From Streptomyces sp. AA1529 (GTDB taxonomy: Bacteria > Actinomycetota > Actinomycetes > Streptomycetales > Streptomycetaceae), in the NCBI RefSeq assembly GCF_000280905.1, contig NZ_ALAP01000094.1:1-64000 (forward strand): DNA of 64,000 nucleotides. Direction: 5' to 3'. Below the pieces are notes generated by a model that saw nothing but the letters and a program-made list of their open reading frames with translations, was not told the DNA's origin and did not search any database. Shown here piece after piece: positions 8,315 through 16,164 of the stretch (position 1 is the first letter of the stretch; the number at the start of each line of letters is the position of its first letter). The position numbers and the translations under genes are program-made.

Positions 8315-8917
8315 TCAGCCGGCGGTCTCGCGGAGCTGTGCCAGAAACCGTCCCGGCTCCAGGGCCCGCCCCCGGTCGTCGAGCACGGCGACGGGCTCCC
8401 CGCGGAAGAGCACGGTCGGGGTGGCCGCGACGCCGCTCTCGTCGAAGGCGCGGCTGACCCGCCTGGCCCAGGTGCGGTACGCGCCCTCCAGCACCGCGTC
8501 GTCGAACGTGTGGCGGCGCAGCCCGGGGACGTCGTTGGCCAGCCCGAGCAGCATCCGGTCCTCGGCGAACCCGTCGTGGCTCTCGTGCGGCTGGTTGCGG
8601 AAGAGGGTGCGCAGATAGCCCAGGAACTGGGCCTGGCCCACGTCGGCCGCAGCTCCCGCGGCCGCCAGCGCGTGGTGTGAGCCCTGGCCGCCGAGTTGGT
8701 CGTCGAGGAACGTGCCGAAGTGGTGGTGCAGCACCACTTCGCCGTCGTCGGCGAGCTGCTGCAGCGTGCCGCCCAGCGTGTTCTCCGTGCGGGCGCAGTA
8801 CGGGCAGCGCAGATCCAGGTAGAGGTCCAGCACCGGCGGCCCCGGCTCGGGAGTCTCGGGGCCGGTCCCGTAGACCACCGTCGTGCCGCCTGCGCCGATG
8901 GTGTTCGCCGGGATCAT
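8315..8917 (-). CDS. DsbA-family thioredoxin-fold protein with a C-P-Y-C active site
   Basis: This 200-residue cytoplasmic protein (no signal peptide) has the thioredoxin-fold opening P-V-L-D-L-Y-L-D-L-R followed by Cys38-Pro-Tyr-Cys41, and the cis-proline element A-T-P-T-V-L-F near the C-terminus. Soluble actinobacterial DsbA/FrnE-like proteins of this size act as dithiol oxidoreductases or isomerases. The ATG at 8917 was preferred to a longer frame because a GAGG lies eight bases upstream and the family begins here. It sits 98 bases upstream of the GNAT gene on the same strand and diverges from the NAD(P)-binding gene. Confidence 0.83.
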   Translation of the reverse strand: MIPANTIGAGGTTVVYGTGPETPEPGPPVLDLYLDLRCPYCARTENTLGGTLQQLADDGEVVLHHHFGTFLDDQLGGQGSHHALAAAGAAADVGQAQFLGYLRTLFRNQPHESHDGFAEDRMLLGLANDVPGLRRHTFDDAVLEGAYRTWARRVSRAFDESGVAATPTVLFRGEPVAVLDDRGRALEPGRFLAQLRETAG

Positions 8918-9145
8918 ACGGCCAGCCTCGCCCTGTCGGCCGCACCCGGCAACGGAGGAGCGCCCATCGGAGTGGGCCGGTCCGTCCCGGCGGCCCGGGT
9001 GCCGTCGGCCTCGCCTTGACTTCAACCGCACTTCAACTCACAGGCTGGAGCCCTTCCGGCGCCCCGGCACCCGGCGGGACCGCGGCGCAGCCGTGATGTC
9101 CGTCCGCAGTCGGGACGTCCGTCCGCAGTCATGAAGGAGAAGCGC

Positions 9146-10000
9146 GTGTTCGTGGTCGTCGGAGCGACAGGCAAGGTCGGCGGACAGGTGGCGGCGCAGC
9201 TCGCCGCCCGGGGGGTCGGGGTGCGAGCACTCGTCCGGGACCCGGCGGCCGCCCGCCTCCCGGTCGGCGTGGAGGTTGTGCGCGGCGATCTGGCCGATCC
9301 CGCGAGCCTGACCCGTGCCCTCGCGGGAGCGGAGGTGGCCGGGGTCTTCCTGGTGTGGCCCCTGGCCGGTCCGCGCGGAGCGGCCGAGGCGGTCGGCGCC
9401 CTGGCCGCGCACACCAGCCGGATCGTCTACCTCTCCACCCGCGGGGTACCGGAGGACGACACGGCCGAGTCCGCGGAGGACATCCCCGGCACCCATGCGG
9501 CGCTGGAGCGCCTCGTGCGCGCCTCCGGAGCGGAGTGGACGCTGCTGCGGCCCGGCGGTTTCGCGGGCAACACCCTGATGTGGGCCCCGCAGATCCGCGC
9601 CGGGGCACCCGTGCGCACCGCCTCGCCGCAGGCGGCCCGCACGCTGGTGCACGAGGCCGACATCGCCGCCGCCGCGGTCCGCGCGCTGCTGACCGGGGAC
9701 CTGGTCGGGGCTGCGCCCGAGCTGACGGGACCCGAACTGCTCACCCAGGCCGAGCAGATCGCCCTCATCGGCGAGGTGCTCGGCCGTTCCGTGCAGGTCG
9801 AGAAGGTCACGCGCGGGCAGGCCCGCGCCGACCTCGTCGCGGCGGGTCTGCCGGAGTCCTACGCGGACGGCATCCTCGACGCGCACGAGGCGATGGAGAC
9901 CCGGCCCGAGACGGTCGCCCCCGGTGCCGCCGCGCTGTTGGGCCGCCCGCCCCGCGACTTCCGCCGCTGGGTCGCGGACCACGCCGCCGACTTCCGGTGA
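9146..10000 (+). CDS. NmrA-like NAD(P)-binding protein (atypical short-chain dehydrogenase)
   Basis: The protein begins with a Rossmann motif V-V-V-G-A-T-G-K-V-G-G and continues with L-V-R-D and G-D-L-A-D, as in NmrA and SDR-like quinone reductases that bind NAD(P)H and either reduce quinones or sense redox state. It lacks the Y-x-x-x-K of classical SDRs. Two starts compete: ATG 9131 without a ribosome site, and GTG 9146 with AAGGAG exactly six bases upstream. The second also matches where family members begin, giving 284 residues (289 from ATG). It is monocistronic, with no clear pathway context. Confidence 0.83.
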   Translation: MFVVVGATGKVGGQVAAQLAARGVGVRALVRDPAAARLPVGVEVVRGDLADPASLTRALAGAEVAGVFLVWPLAGPRGAAEAVGALAAHTSRIVYLSTRGVPEDDTAESAEDIPGTHAALERLVRASGAEWTLLRPGGFAGNTLMWAPQIRAGAPVRTASPQAARTLVHEADIAAAAVRALLTGDLVGAAPELTGPELLTQAEQIALIGEVLGRSVQVEKVTRGQARADLVAAGLPESYADGILDAHEAMETRPETVAPGAAALLGRPPRDFRRWVADHAADFR

Positions 10001-10109
10001 CGGCGGGCGCGCCGCGCCGACGTCGTAAAGTCCCCCGAGCCCGCCGAGGGTGCCCCGTCCGCGCACGGCTTCCGCACCGCACACCTCTTCGACCGCGTCG
10101 TCGCGGCGA

Positions 10110-10413
10110 CCGGGCGCTGTTCGGCCCGGACAGGACGACGACCCTGGACGTCCGGCCGGCCCTGCGCACCCGCGACGGGGCGCTGCTGCGCATGTCCTGC
10201 GGGCGCCGCCTGGTCACGCCGTCCGCGGTACGCGACGCGCTGGGCGACCCCGCCGCACGGCACCGTGCCGACCCGGCCGGCCACTACTTCCGGACCGACC
10301 CGCTGTTCGGGACCGGGGCCGAGCGCTACGCCCGGCTCGACGGCACCGTCGGCATCGGCTCGGGGCGCTGCATCGAGGGAGGGGTCCGCCACCGCGTCTG
10401 CGAGGTGCTGTAG
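10110..10413 (+). pseudogene. remnant of a DUF3237 protein
   Basis: One frame reads as the C-terminal two thirds of a DUF3237 domain: D-V-R-P-A-L-R-T-R-D-G-A-L-L, then Y-F-R-T-D-P-L-F-G-T-G-A-E-R-Y-A-R-L and a final C-E-V-L before the stop. The usual first 60 or so residues are absent. No ATG, GTG or TTG with a ribosome site precedes the conserved part in this frame, and the sequence from 10001 to 10110 does not give a plausible protein in any frame. I read it as a decayed gene; a sequencing frameshift could look similar. Confidence 0.5.
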
Positions 10414-10431
10414 CCGGCCGTCGGCGGCCGG
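10414..10431. terminator. hairpin between the DUF3237 remnant and the lipoate ligase gene
   Basis: A seven-base stem CCGGCCG/CGGCCGG with a four-base loop starts directly after the remnant's stop and lies in the 34-base gap before the converging lplA-like gene. It has no T run, which is usual in Streptomyces. Confidence 0.4.
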
Positions 10432-10447
10432 GCCACCGCGGCGTTCC

Positions 10448-11503
10448 TCAGGGCACTCTGGCGGTCCACCCCTCGCTGCTGTACTTCGTGAGGGCGAGTT
10501 CCTCGGCACGGGCCGCCTCCTGCGGGGTCACCCGGCCCTCGGCGAGCCCGTGCCGGGTCCGGAACGAGTCGACCATGCGCGCGATGACGTCGCCGCGCGG
10601 CAGGCCGGTCTGCCGCCGCAGCGGGTCGACCCGCTTCTTTGCGCTCCTGGTGCCCTTGTCGGACATCTTCTCCTTGCCGATCCGCAGCACGTCCAGCATC
10701 TTCTCGGCGTCGATGTCGTAGGACATGGTCACGTGGTGCAGGACGGCACCGCCGCCGGCGGTGATCCGCTTCTGGGCGGCCCCGGCGATCTTGCCCTCCT
10801 TGGAGGCGATGTCGTTCAGCGGCTGGTACCAGGCCCGGATCCCCATGTCGGCCAGCGCGGTGAGCACCCAGTCGTCCAGATAGGCGTAGGAGTCCGCGAA
10901 GGACATGCCGGAGACCAGCGAGGCGGGCACCGAGAGGGAATAGGTGATGGTGTTCTCGGCCTCCACGAACATGGCGCCGCCTCCCGAGATGCGCCGTACG
11001 ACGGTGACCCCGTGCCGTGCCGCGCCCTCGGGGTCCACCTCGTTGCGCAGCGACTGGAAGCTGCCGATGATCACGGCCGGGGAGTCCCACTCCCACACCC
11101 GGAGTGTGGGGGAGCGGCGTCCGGCGGCGACCTCCGCGGTCAGGACCTCGTCGAGAGCCATGTGCAGCGCCGGGGACTGCGGCGGTTCGTGGATGAGCTG
11201 CCAGCGGTGGTCGCTCCAGTCGGTGGCCCGGGTCAGCGCGCGGCGCACGCAGACGGCCACTCCCTCCGCGGTGAGGCCGTACATCGCGGTGCCCGGCGGC
11301 AGCGCCGCCTCGATCCGGGCGGTGAGGCCCGCCGTGTCGGTGTCCGAGGGGGCGCCTTCCAGCGCCCGGTCGATGGCGTCCAGCGCCTCGTCCGGTTCCA
11401 GGAAGAAGTCGCCCGCCACCCGGACATCGCGCAGCACGCCGTCCCGGTCGTCCAGGTCGACCACCACCAGCTTGCCGCCGGGGATCTTGTATTCGCCGTG
11501 CAT
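10448..11503 (-). CDS. lipoate-protein ligase A family protein with an N-terminal accessory domain
   Basis: This 351-residue protein has the biotin/lipoate ligase catalytic domain from about residue 120: R-R-I-S-G-G-G-A (the R-R-x-S-G-G-G lipoate motif), then N-T-I-T-Y-S, and K-I-A-G-A-A-Q-K-R carrying the ligase lysine. Such enzymes attach lipoate or octanoate to 2-oxoacid dehydrogenases and GcvH. Residues 1-95 (H-G-E-Y-K-I-P-G-G-K-L) resemble the small lipoate-ligase accessory domain, which in E. coli LplA is C-terminal, so the order is permuted. The ATG at 11503 was chosen; a TTG at 11524 would add seven residues. It may be the last gene of an operon with the two genes at 11555-12608. Confidence 0.82.
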   Translation of the reverse strand: MHGEYKIPGGKLVVVDLDDRDGVLRDVRVAGDFFLEPDEALDAIDRALEGAPSDTDTAGLTARIEAALPPGTAMYGLTAEGVAVCVRRALTRATDWSDHRWQLIHEPPQSPALHMALDEVLTAEVAAGRRSPTLRVWEWDSPAVIIGSFQSLRNEVDPEGAARHGVTVVRRISGGGAMFVEAENTITYSLSVPASLVSGMSFADSYAYLDDWVLTALADMGIRAWYQPLNDIASKEGKIAGAAQKRITAGGGAVLHHVTMSYDIDAEKMLDVLRIGKEKMSDKGTRSAKKRVDPLRRQTGLPRGDVIARMVDSFRTRHGLAEGRVTPQEAARAEELALTKYSSEGWTARVP

Positions 11504-11554
11504 GGAGCCGACCGCCCGTCCCAAACCGTCCGCAAACCGTCCCTGCCCGGCCGC

Positions 11555-12022
11555 TCAGCCTACGTCGGTGACCAGCCGCCGCGCGTGGCGGGTGTGACTG
11601 ACCAGCAGGAACGTGGACATCACGAGCGTGATGCCCTGGGCCACCGCGGCGAGTCTCCTGTCGTCGAACCAGACCGGGTCGTACATGTTCGGGAACGGCC
11701 CCAGCTTCCCCACGTCGATGTAGAGGTAGACGAGCAGCAGCGCCAGCCCGCCGGCGGAGACCAGCCAGGCGAACGCGTCGGAGGGGATCCGCCACCAGGC
11801 CAGGACCAGCAGCGCGGCGAGCGACGCCAGCCCGGCCTCGACCCGGAAGAGGTCGCCCTGACTGATGGTGGCGCCCACCGCGTCGTACTGGTCGGCGAGG
11901 GCGGCGTGCAGGTAGGCGTTCACCACCAGTCCGCCCGCCGACAGCACCCGGGCGCCGCCCTGCACGATGCGGTAGGCGCCTCCGTGTGGTGCCGGTGGAG
12001 GCGTGGGTGTCTGCGCGGTCAT
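11555..12022 (-). CDS. small four-span membrane protein of unknown function
   Basis: This 155-residue protein has four hydrophobic segments (near residues 15-35, 58-75, 84-103 and 128-145) separated by short polar loops, and no recognisable enzyme motif. A good ribosome site (GGAGAGGAG) precedes the ATG. It lies 46 bases after the lipoprotein and 51 bases before the lipoate ligase gene, all on one strand, so the three may form an operon. I do not recognise the family, and a functional link to lipoylation is only positional. Confidence 0.72.
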   Translation of the reverse strand: MTAQTPTPPPAPHGGAYRIVQGGARVLSAGGLVVNAYLHAALADQYDAVGATISQGDLFRVEAGLASLAALLVLAWWRIPSDAFAWLVSAGGLALLLVYLYIDVGKLGPFPNMYDPVWFDDRRLAAVAQGITLVMSTFLLVSHTRHARRLVTDVG

Positions 12023-12068
12023 GGCCGCTCCTCTCCTGCCGTCCGCATGTAGGGGGCGCCCACTCGCG

Positions 12069-12608
12069 TCAGTACCCGCCGTCGCTCTTCTGCGGTTTGC
12101 CGGAGGGCTTCTTCTTCCCGTGGGTGATCTTCTTGCCGGACGGGTCGAGCACGAACCACTTGGCGCCGAACTGGTCGAGCCCCTGCCCGGCGGTGTCGCC
12201 GGGCTTGTCGTCCCCCTGGTAGCGGTAGAGCGGATGGCCGTCGTAGGTGATCTGCCGGCTGCCGTCCTTCCGCTCGGTGGTGCCCAGCAGCCCGCTCTCG
12301 GCGCCGTCTCCCGCCTTGGGCCGGCCCTTCCCCTCGACCACGGCGGGAGGCCAGGCCGTTGCGCAGCCCCCCTCGCAGGTCGACTTGCCCGACGTGTCTG
12401 CCTCGAACAGGTAGAGGGTGCGGCCGGAGCCGTCGGCCAGGAACCTGCCCAGGCCGCCGGAGCGCACCTCGACGGTTCCCGCCTTCTGGGCGGACGAGGG
12501 GGAGGGCGAGGAGCCGCCGTTCCCGCCGCCGTCCGAGCAGCCGCCGAGCGCCGCGGCACACAGCACGGCAGTCCCGGCGTACACGGCTGTCCTGTTGGTC
12601 TTCCGCAT
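12069..12608 (-). CDS. lipoprotein with Yx(F/W/Y)xxD repeats (COG4315)
   Basis: This 179-residue exported lipoprotein has a 23-residue signal ending in the lipobox L-G-G-C, so the Cys near residue 24 is probably acylated and the protein anchored outside the membrane. It has a Gly/Ser-rich linker and then two copies of the family motif, L-Y-L-F-E-A-D and L-Y-R-Y-Q-G-D. A C-E-G-G-C pair followed by A-T-A-W-P-P is also typical of COG4315. Function in the family is unknown. The start ATG has GGAGG seven bases upstream. The C-terminus is Lys-rich. Confidence 0.85.
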   Translation of the reverse strand: MRKTNRTAVYAGTAVLCAAALGGCSDGGGNGGSSPSPSSAQKAGTVEVRSGGLGRFLADGSGRTLYLFEADTSGKSTCEGGCATAWPPAVVEGKGRPKAGDGAESGLLGTTERKDGSRQITYDGHPLYRYQGDDKPGDTAGQGLDQFGAKWFVLDPSGKKITHGKKKPSGKPQKSDGGY

Positions 12609-12692
12609 GAAGGTCCTCCGGTCGCCCCGTGGTCCCGCGGCCCGCCGCAGGCCGCGCAACCAGCGCACCATGCGCCCGGGGGAGCGGCCACT

Positions 12693-12726
12693 CGGCGGGG
12701 GCCGTCCGCGCGGACGGCCCCCGCCG
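12693..12726 (-). terminator. 34-base perfect palindrome after the SDR gene
   Basis: A perfect inverted repeat (15-base stem, four-base loop, almost all G and C, centre GCGC) begins two bases after the SDR stop codon. It lies between that gene and the start of the lipoprotein gene downstream on the same strand, and would make a very stable terminator. Confidence 0.75.
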
Positions 12727-12728
12727 GG

Positions 12729-13526
12729 TCAGACCGCGAAGCCGCCGTCCACCGCGAGCAGCGCACCGGTGACGTACCGGGCGCCGTCGCCGACGAGGTG
12801 CGCCACCGAGTCGGCGACCTCCTGCGGCGTCCCGTACCGGCCCAGCAGGGTGGCTGCGGCCTGCGCCGCGCCGCTCTCCCCGTCCGCGGGGTTCAGGTCG
12901 GTGTCGACCGGACCCGGCGACACCTGGTTGACGGTGATGCCGCGTGGCGCCAGTTCGCGGGCCAGGGCCTTGGTGAGCCCGGTGACGGCCGCCTTGCTCA
13001 TGGTGTAGAGCGCCATCCCGGGGAAGTGCGCGTGTGCCGACACGCAGCTGCCCATGTTGACGATCCGGCCGCCGTCGGCCATCCGGGAGGCCGCCGCCTG
13101 TGCCACGAGGTAGGCGCCCCGGACGTTGACCGCCAGCACCCGGTCCACCTCCGCCACGGGCACCGAAGCGAGTTCGCCCTGGCTGCCGGTCCCCGCGTTG
13201 TTCACGAGGATGTCCAGCCGCCCGAACGTCTCGGCCGCCCCGTCCGCGGCCGCCCGTACCGAGTCCGCGTCGTCCAGCGAGGTGCGCACGGTCCAGGCCC
13301 GGCCGCCGAGTTCCTCGATCCGCGCGGCCACGTCGCGGGCCCGTTCCGCGTTCGCCTCGTAGGTCAGTGCCACATCCGCGCCGTCCGCCGCCAGACGCAG
13401 GGCCACGGCCGCTCCGATGCCGCGGCTGCCGCCGGTGACGAGGGCAGCCCTGCCGCCGAGGGGCTTGTCCGGTGCGCTGCTGTGCATGGATGCATTCCGT
13501 CCGTCGTGTGGTGCTCCGGTTGACAT
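12729..13526 (-). CDS. classical short-chain dehydrogenase/reductase (FabG-like)
   Basis: The protein has the full classical SDR set: T-G-G-S-R-G-I-G for NAD(P), N-N-A-G in the fourth strand, a serine in N-M-G-S, and the catalytic Y-x-x-x-K in Y-T-M-S-K, ending D-G-G-F-A-V. Relatives are 3-oxoacyl-ACP-reductase-like enzymes with broad carbonyl substrates. Two ATG starts are possible, 13526 (265 residues, chosen) and 13487 (252 residues); neither has a strong ribosome site. It diverges from the B3/B4 gene, with an operator-like palindrome between them. Confidence 0.85.
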   Translation of the reverse strand: MSTGAPHDGRNASMHSSAPDKPLGGRAALVTGGSRGIGAAVALRLAADGADVALTYEANAERARDVAARIEELGGRAWTVRTSLDDADSVRAAADGAAETFGRLDILVNNAGTGSQGELASVPVAEVDRVLAVNVRGAYLVAQAAASRMADGGRIVNMGSCVSAHAHFPGMALYTMSKAAVTGLTKALARELAPRGITVNQVSPGPVDTDLNPADGESGAAQAAATLLGRYGTPQEVADSVAHLVGDGARYVTGALLAVDGGFAV

Positions 13527-13591
13527 GACTCGATCCTGGAGCCGTGCTCTCCGCGGTGCTGGCGCTCTTCGGACGGCACCTTTCAGGTCGC

Positions 13592-13612
13592 GTATGATGC
13601 ACTGCGTAGTAC
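13592..13612. promoter_or_regulatory. 21-base imperfect palindrome with a -10-like TATGAT
   Basis: The half-sites GTATGATGCA and TGCGTAGTAC match at seven of ten positions around a central C. TATGAT within it is close to a sigma-70 -10 box reading rightwards toward the B3/B4 gene. It lies 65 bases upstream of the SDR start. Divergent SDR genes are often controlled by HxlR or TetR repressors at such sites, but no regulator gene is adjacent here. Confidence 0.35.
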
Positions 13613-13718
13613 GGTGAAATGAACCACTCGCCTCGGCCGCGCCTCGCGCCGGGACGCGGACCGCGTGCCGGGGACGGTGAGGCCGGTGAGGCCGGTGACG
13701 ACGAGGAGCGACCCAGAG

Positions 13719-14411
13719 ATGAGCACGACCGAGGACTGGCTGGCGGCCGCCCGGATCGATCCGTCGGTCGGCGCCCTGCGCCCCGACTACCGCGCCCTGC
13801 TGATCGTCGCGGAGGGGCTGGTCCCCGGGCCGAGTGACGCCGTCAGCGAAGAACTCCTCGCCAAGGCCGAGGCGACGGCCTGCGATCCCGAGCAGCACCC
13901 GCACACCGCGGCGTGGCGGGAGGCGTTCCGGGCCTTCGGCGCCAAGCCCAAGCGCACCCGGCCCAGCGTCGACGCGCTGCTGCGGCGCGCCCCCGAGGGC
14001 CTGCCCCGCATCGACCGGCTCACGGACATCTACAACGCGGTCTCCGTGGCGCACGTCGTCCCACTCGGCGGCGAGGACCTGGACCGCTACGCGGGGCCCC
14101 TCCGGCTCACCCGTGCCGACGGCACCGAGCCCTTCGAACTGATGTCGGGGGGTGAGCCGGTGACGGAGCACCCGCGGGCCGGGGAGGTGATCTGGCGCGA
14201 CGACGAGGGCGTCACCTGCCGGCGCTGGAACTGGCGGCAGTGCGTCCGCACCCGGCTGACGACCGGGACCACCCGCGCCGTCTTCCTCCTCGACGCCCTC
14301 GGCCCGATGGACGACACCGCGCTGCGCGAGGCGGGCCGCGCCCTGACCGACGCGCTGTGCGCCACCGCCCCGGGAGCGGTGACCGCCTCCCGGCTGCTGC
14401 GCGCGGCCTGA
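13719..14411 (+). CDS. stand-alone B3/B4-domain protein
   Basis: This 230-residue protein matches the free-standing B3/B4 domain (the editing-domain fold of phenylalanyl-tRNA synthetase beta): F-G-A-K-P-K-R-T-R-P-S, then L-P-R-I-D-R-L-T-D-I-Y-N-A-V-S, the Leu-Gly-Gly-Glu-Asp-Leu element, and G-E-V-I-W-R-D. Related free-standing proteins may edit mischarged tRNA or act on free amino acids, but this has not been shown for this branch. The start ATG has GAGGAG ten bases upstream. It is monocistronic and ends at a strong bidirectional terminator. Confidence 0.8.
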   Translation: MSTTEDWLAAARIDPSVGALRPDYRALLIVAEGLVPGPSDAVSEELLAKAEATACDPEQHPHTAAWREAFRAFGAKPKRTRPSVDALLRRAPEGLPRIDRLTDIYNAVSVAHVVPLGGEDLDRYAGPLRLTRADGTEPFELMSGGEPVTEHPRAGEVIWRDDEGVTCRRWNWRQCVRTRLTTGTTRAVFLLDALGPMDDTALREAGRALTDALCATAPGAVTASRLLRAA

Positions 14412-14420
14412 GCCCCCGCC

Positions 14421-14443
14421 CGCGCCCCGGTCGCCGGGGCGCG
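14421..14443. terminator. bidirectional terminator between convergent genes
   Basis: A perfect ten-base stem CGCGCCCCGG/CCGGGGCGCG with loop TCG sits in the 43-base gap between the stops of the B3/B4 gene and the sirtuin gene and can serve both. Confidence 0.75.
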
Positions 14444-14454
14444 GCGGCCCCGCC

Positions 14455-15237
14455 TCAGCGGTGCAGCGTGGCCAGCAGCCGGGGCAGAGCGGTGCCGATC
14501 GGCTCCCGCACCACCTCGTCAGCGAGCGGGTCGTAGGGCGTGGACTCGGCGTTCACGATGACGAGCCGGGCCCCGTGCTGGGCCGCCAGCCCGGCCAGCG
14601 ACGCGGCGGGCTGCACCTGGAGACTGGTGCCCACGGCGAGGAAGACGTCGCAGGCCCGGGCCACCGCCACCGCCTCGGCCAGCACCTCCCCGTCGAGCTG
14701 CTGCCCGAACATGACCGTGGCCGACTTGAGCACGCCCCCGCACACCTCGCACGGCGGGTCCGGCTCGCCCGCCGCGACCCGCTCCAGCGCCCGCGCCATG
14801 GCCGAGCGCGCTCCGCACTCCGTGCACAGCACCGTACGGGCGTTCCCGTGCAGCTCCAGCACCTTGCGGTCCGGAACTCCCGCTGCCTGGTGCAGCCCGT
14901 CGACGTTCTGGGTGATGACCCGTACCGCGGTGCCGGAGCGCTCCAGCCGGGCCACCGCCTCGTGCGCCGCGTTGGGGACTGCCTCCCACACCGGGCTCTC
15001 GCCGCGCATCCGCCACGAGCGGCGCCGGATGTCGGGGTCCTCCATGTAGGAGTCGTAGGTGACCAGCTTCTCGGCCTCCGGATCGGTGCGCCACACCCCC
15101 CGCGGCCCGCGGTAGTCGGGGATGCCCGAGTCGGTGGAGATCCCGGCACCGCTGAGGATCGCCACCAGCGGCGTGCTGACCCCGGGCGCGCCGCCCCCGG
15201 GCTCGCCGTTCCGTGGCGTGCTGTCACCTTCGCCCAT
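14455..15237 (-). CDS. sirtuin (Sir2-type NAD-dependent protein deacylase)
   Basis: This 260-residue protein has a complete sirtuin core: G-A-G-I-S-T near 30-35, T-Q-N-V-D-G-L-H near 109-116, catalytic His130 in L-E-L-H-G, and a zinc site from Cys138, Cys141, Cys163 and Cys166. The late motifs V-G-T-S-L-Q-V and I-V-N-A-E are present. It would remove acyl groups from protein lysines, consuming NAD. The first 20 residues are polar and Gly-rich. There is no ribosome site; instead TAGGCT stands six bases before the ATG, suggesting a leaderless mRNA. Confidence 0.9.
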   Translation of the reverse strand: MGEGDSTPRNGEPGGGAPGVSTPLVAILSGAGISTDSGIPDYRGPRGVWRTDPEAEKLVTYDSYMEDPDIRRRSWRMRGESPVWEAVPNAAHEAVARLERSGTAVRVITQNVDGLHQAAGVPDRKVLELHGNARTVLCTECGARSAMARALERVAAGEPDPPCEVCGGVLKSATVMFGQQLDGEVLAEAVAVARACDVFLAVGTSLQVQPAASLAGLAAQHGARLVIVNAESTPYDPLADEVVREPIGTALPRLLATLHR

Positions 15238-15243
15238 GCGGCC

Positions 15244-15249
15244 AGCCTA
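15244..15249 (-). promoter_or_regulatory. leaderless-type -10 box of the sirtuin gene
   Basis: TAGGCT on the minus strand ends six bases before the ATG, with no Shine-Dalgarno sequence between. This is the usual geometry for actinobacterial transcripts that start at the first codon. Confidence 0.5.
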
Positions 15250-15289
15250 GTTCGCCTCCGCACCGGCGGACGCGTGCTTCCATGGTGGG

Positions 15290-16129
15290 GTGATCGACGA
15301 CGAGCTGACGACAGCGGTGGAACAGGCGGTCCGCGAGGCCGTGGACGCGCAGGTCATGCCGCGCTGGCGGAAGCTCGCCGAGCACGAGATCACCACCAAG
15401 ACCGGCAGCCACGACCTGGTCACCGTCGCCGACCGGGAGGCGGAGCGGCAACTGGGCGACACACTCCGCCGGTTGCTGCCCGGCTCCGTGGTGGTCGGCG
15501 AGGAGGGGGTGCACGCCGACCCGGCCTCCTACACGGCGCTCACCGGCCCGGACCCGGTGTGGATCATCGACCCCGTCGACGGCACGCGCCAGTTCGTCGC
15601 GGGCGGCGAGGGCTTCTGCACCATGGTCGCGCTCGCCCACCACGGCGAGACGCTGGCCGGATGGATCCGGGCGCCGGTCCTCGGCCTGGCCGCCACGGTG
15701 CGGCGCGGCGGCGGGGTGCTGCTCAACGGGGAGCCGGTGTACGCCGGTTCCCCCGAGGCGGGTGCTCCCCTGCGTGTCGCCGTCTCGCATCCGGACTACA
15801 CGGACGAGTGGCAGGAGCGCTCGCTGCGCGGGCTGCACACCGCGGGGCTGCAGGTGCGGTCCACCGGCTCGGCGGGGCTGGAGTACCTCGCCATCGCCCG
15901 CGGGCGGCTGGACGCCGTCGCCTACACCTGGGAGGCCGCCTGGGACCATGCCGCGGGGCTGCTGGCGGTGGCCGAGGCGGGCGGCGCGGCCAGCACCGTC
16001 GAGGGCGTGCCCTTCCGCCTGGCGGGAGGCAACGCGCTGCCGTTCACCGCCGCGCGTGACGCGGACACGACCCGGCGTATGGTGGGGCTGCTGCGGGACA
16101 AGAGCGAGGACCGGAGCCGACCCCGCTGA
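15290..16129 (+). CDS. inositol-monophosphatase-family phosphatase
   Basis: This 279-residue enzyme belongs to the lithium-sensitive sugar-phosphatase fold. Metal-binding motifs are visible: G-E-E in V-V-G-E-E-G, D-P-V-D-G-T-R in I-I-D-P-V-D-G-T-R, and W-D-H-A-A-G near the C-terminus. Candidate substrates are inositol phosphate, histidinol phosphate, or 3'-phosphoadenosine phosphates; motifs alone do not decide. The GTG at 15290 is the only start fitting the N-terminus and has no convincing ribosome site. The FAD oxidoreductase follows 35 bases later on the same strand. Confidence 0.85.
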   Translation: MIDDELTTAVEQAVREAVDAQVMPRWRKLAEHEITTKTGSHDLVTVADREAERQLGDTLRRLLPGSVVVGEEGVHADPASYTALTGPDPVWIIDPVDGTRQFVAGGEGFCTMVALAHHGETLAGWIRAPVLGLAATVRRGGGVLLNGEPVYAGSPEAGAPLRVAVSHPDYTDEWQERSLRGLHTAGLQVRSTGSAGLEYLAIARGRLDAVAYTWEAAWDHAAGLLAVAEAGGAASTVEGVPFRLAGGNALPFTAARDADTTRRMVGLLRDKSEDRSRPR

Positions 16130-16164
16130 CCGGGGTCCGGCGAGTCGGGCGAGGGGAGCCGCAA

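Noticed and set aside
10022..10110. Second-frame segment reading A-H-G-F-R-T-A-H-L-F-D as the missing DUF3237 N-terminus
   Set aside because: It does not resemble the N-terminal part of the domain and does not join the C-terminal frame by a single shift with a plausible sequence.
13719..14411. B3/B4 protein as a fragment of phenylalanyl-tRNA synthetase beta (pheT)
   Set aside because: It has its own start, ribosome site and terminator and the normal length of the free-standing B3/B4 family, with no synthetase domains adjacent.
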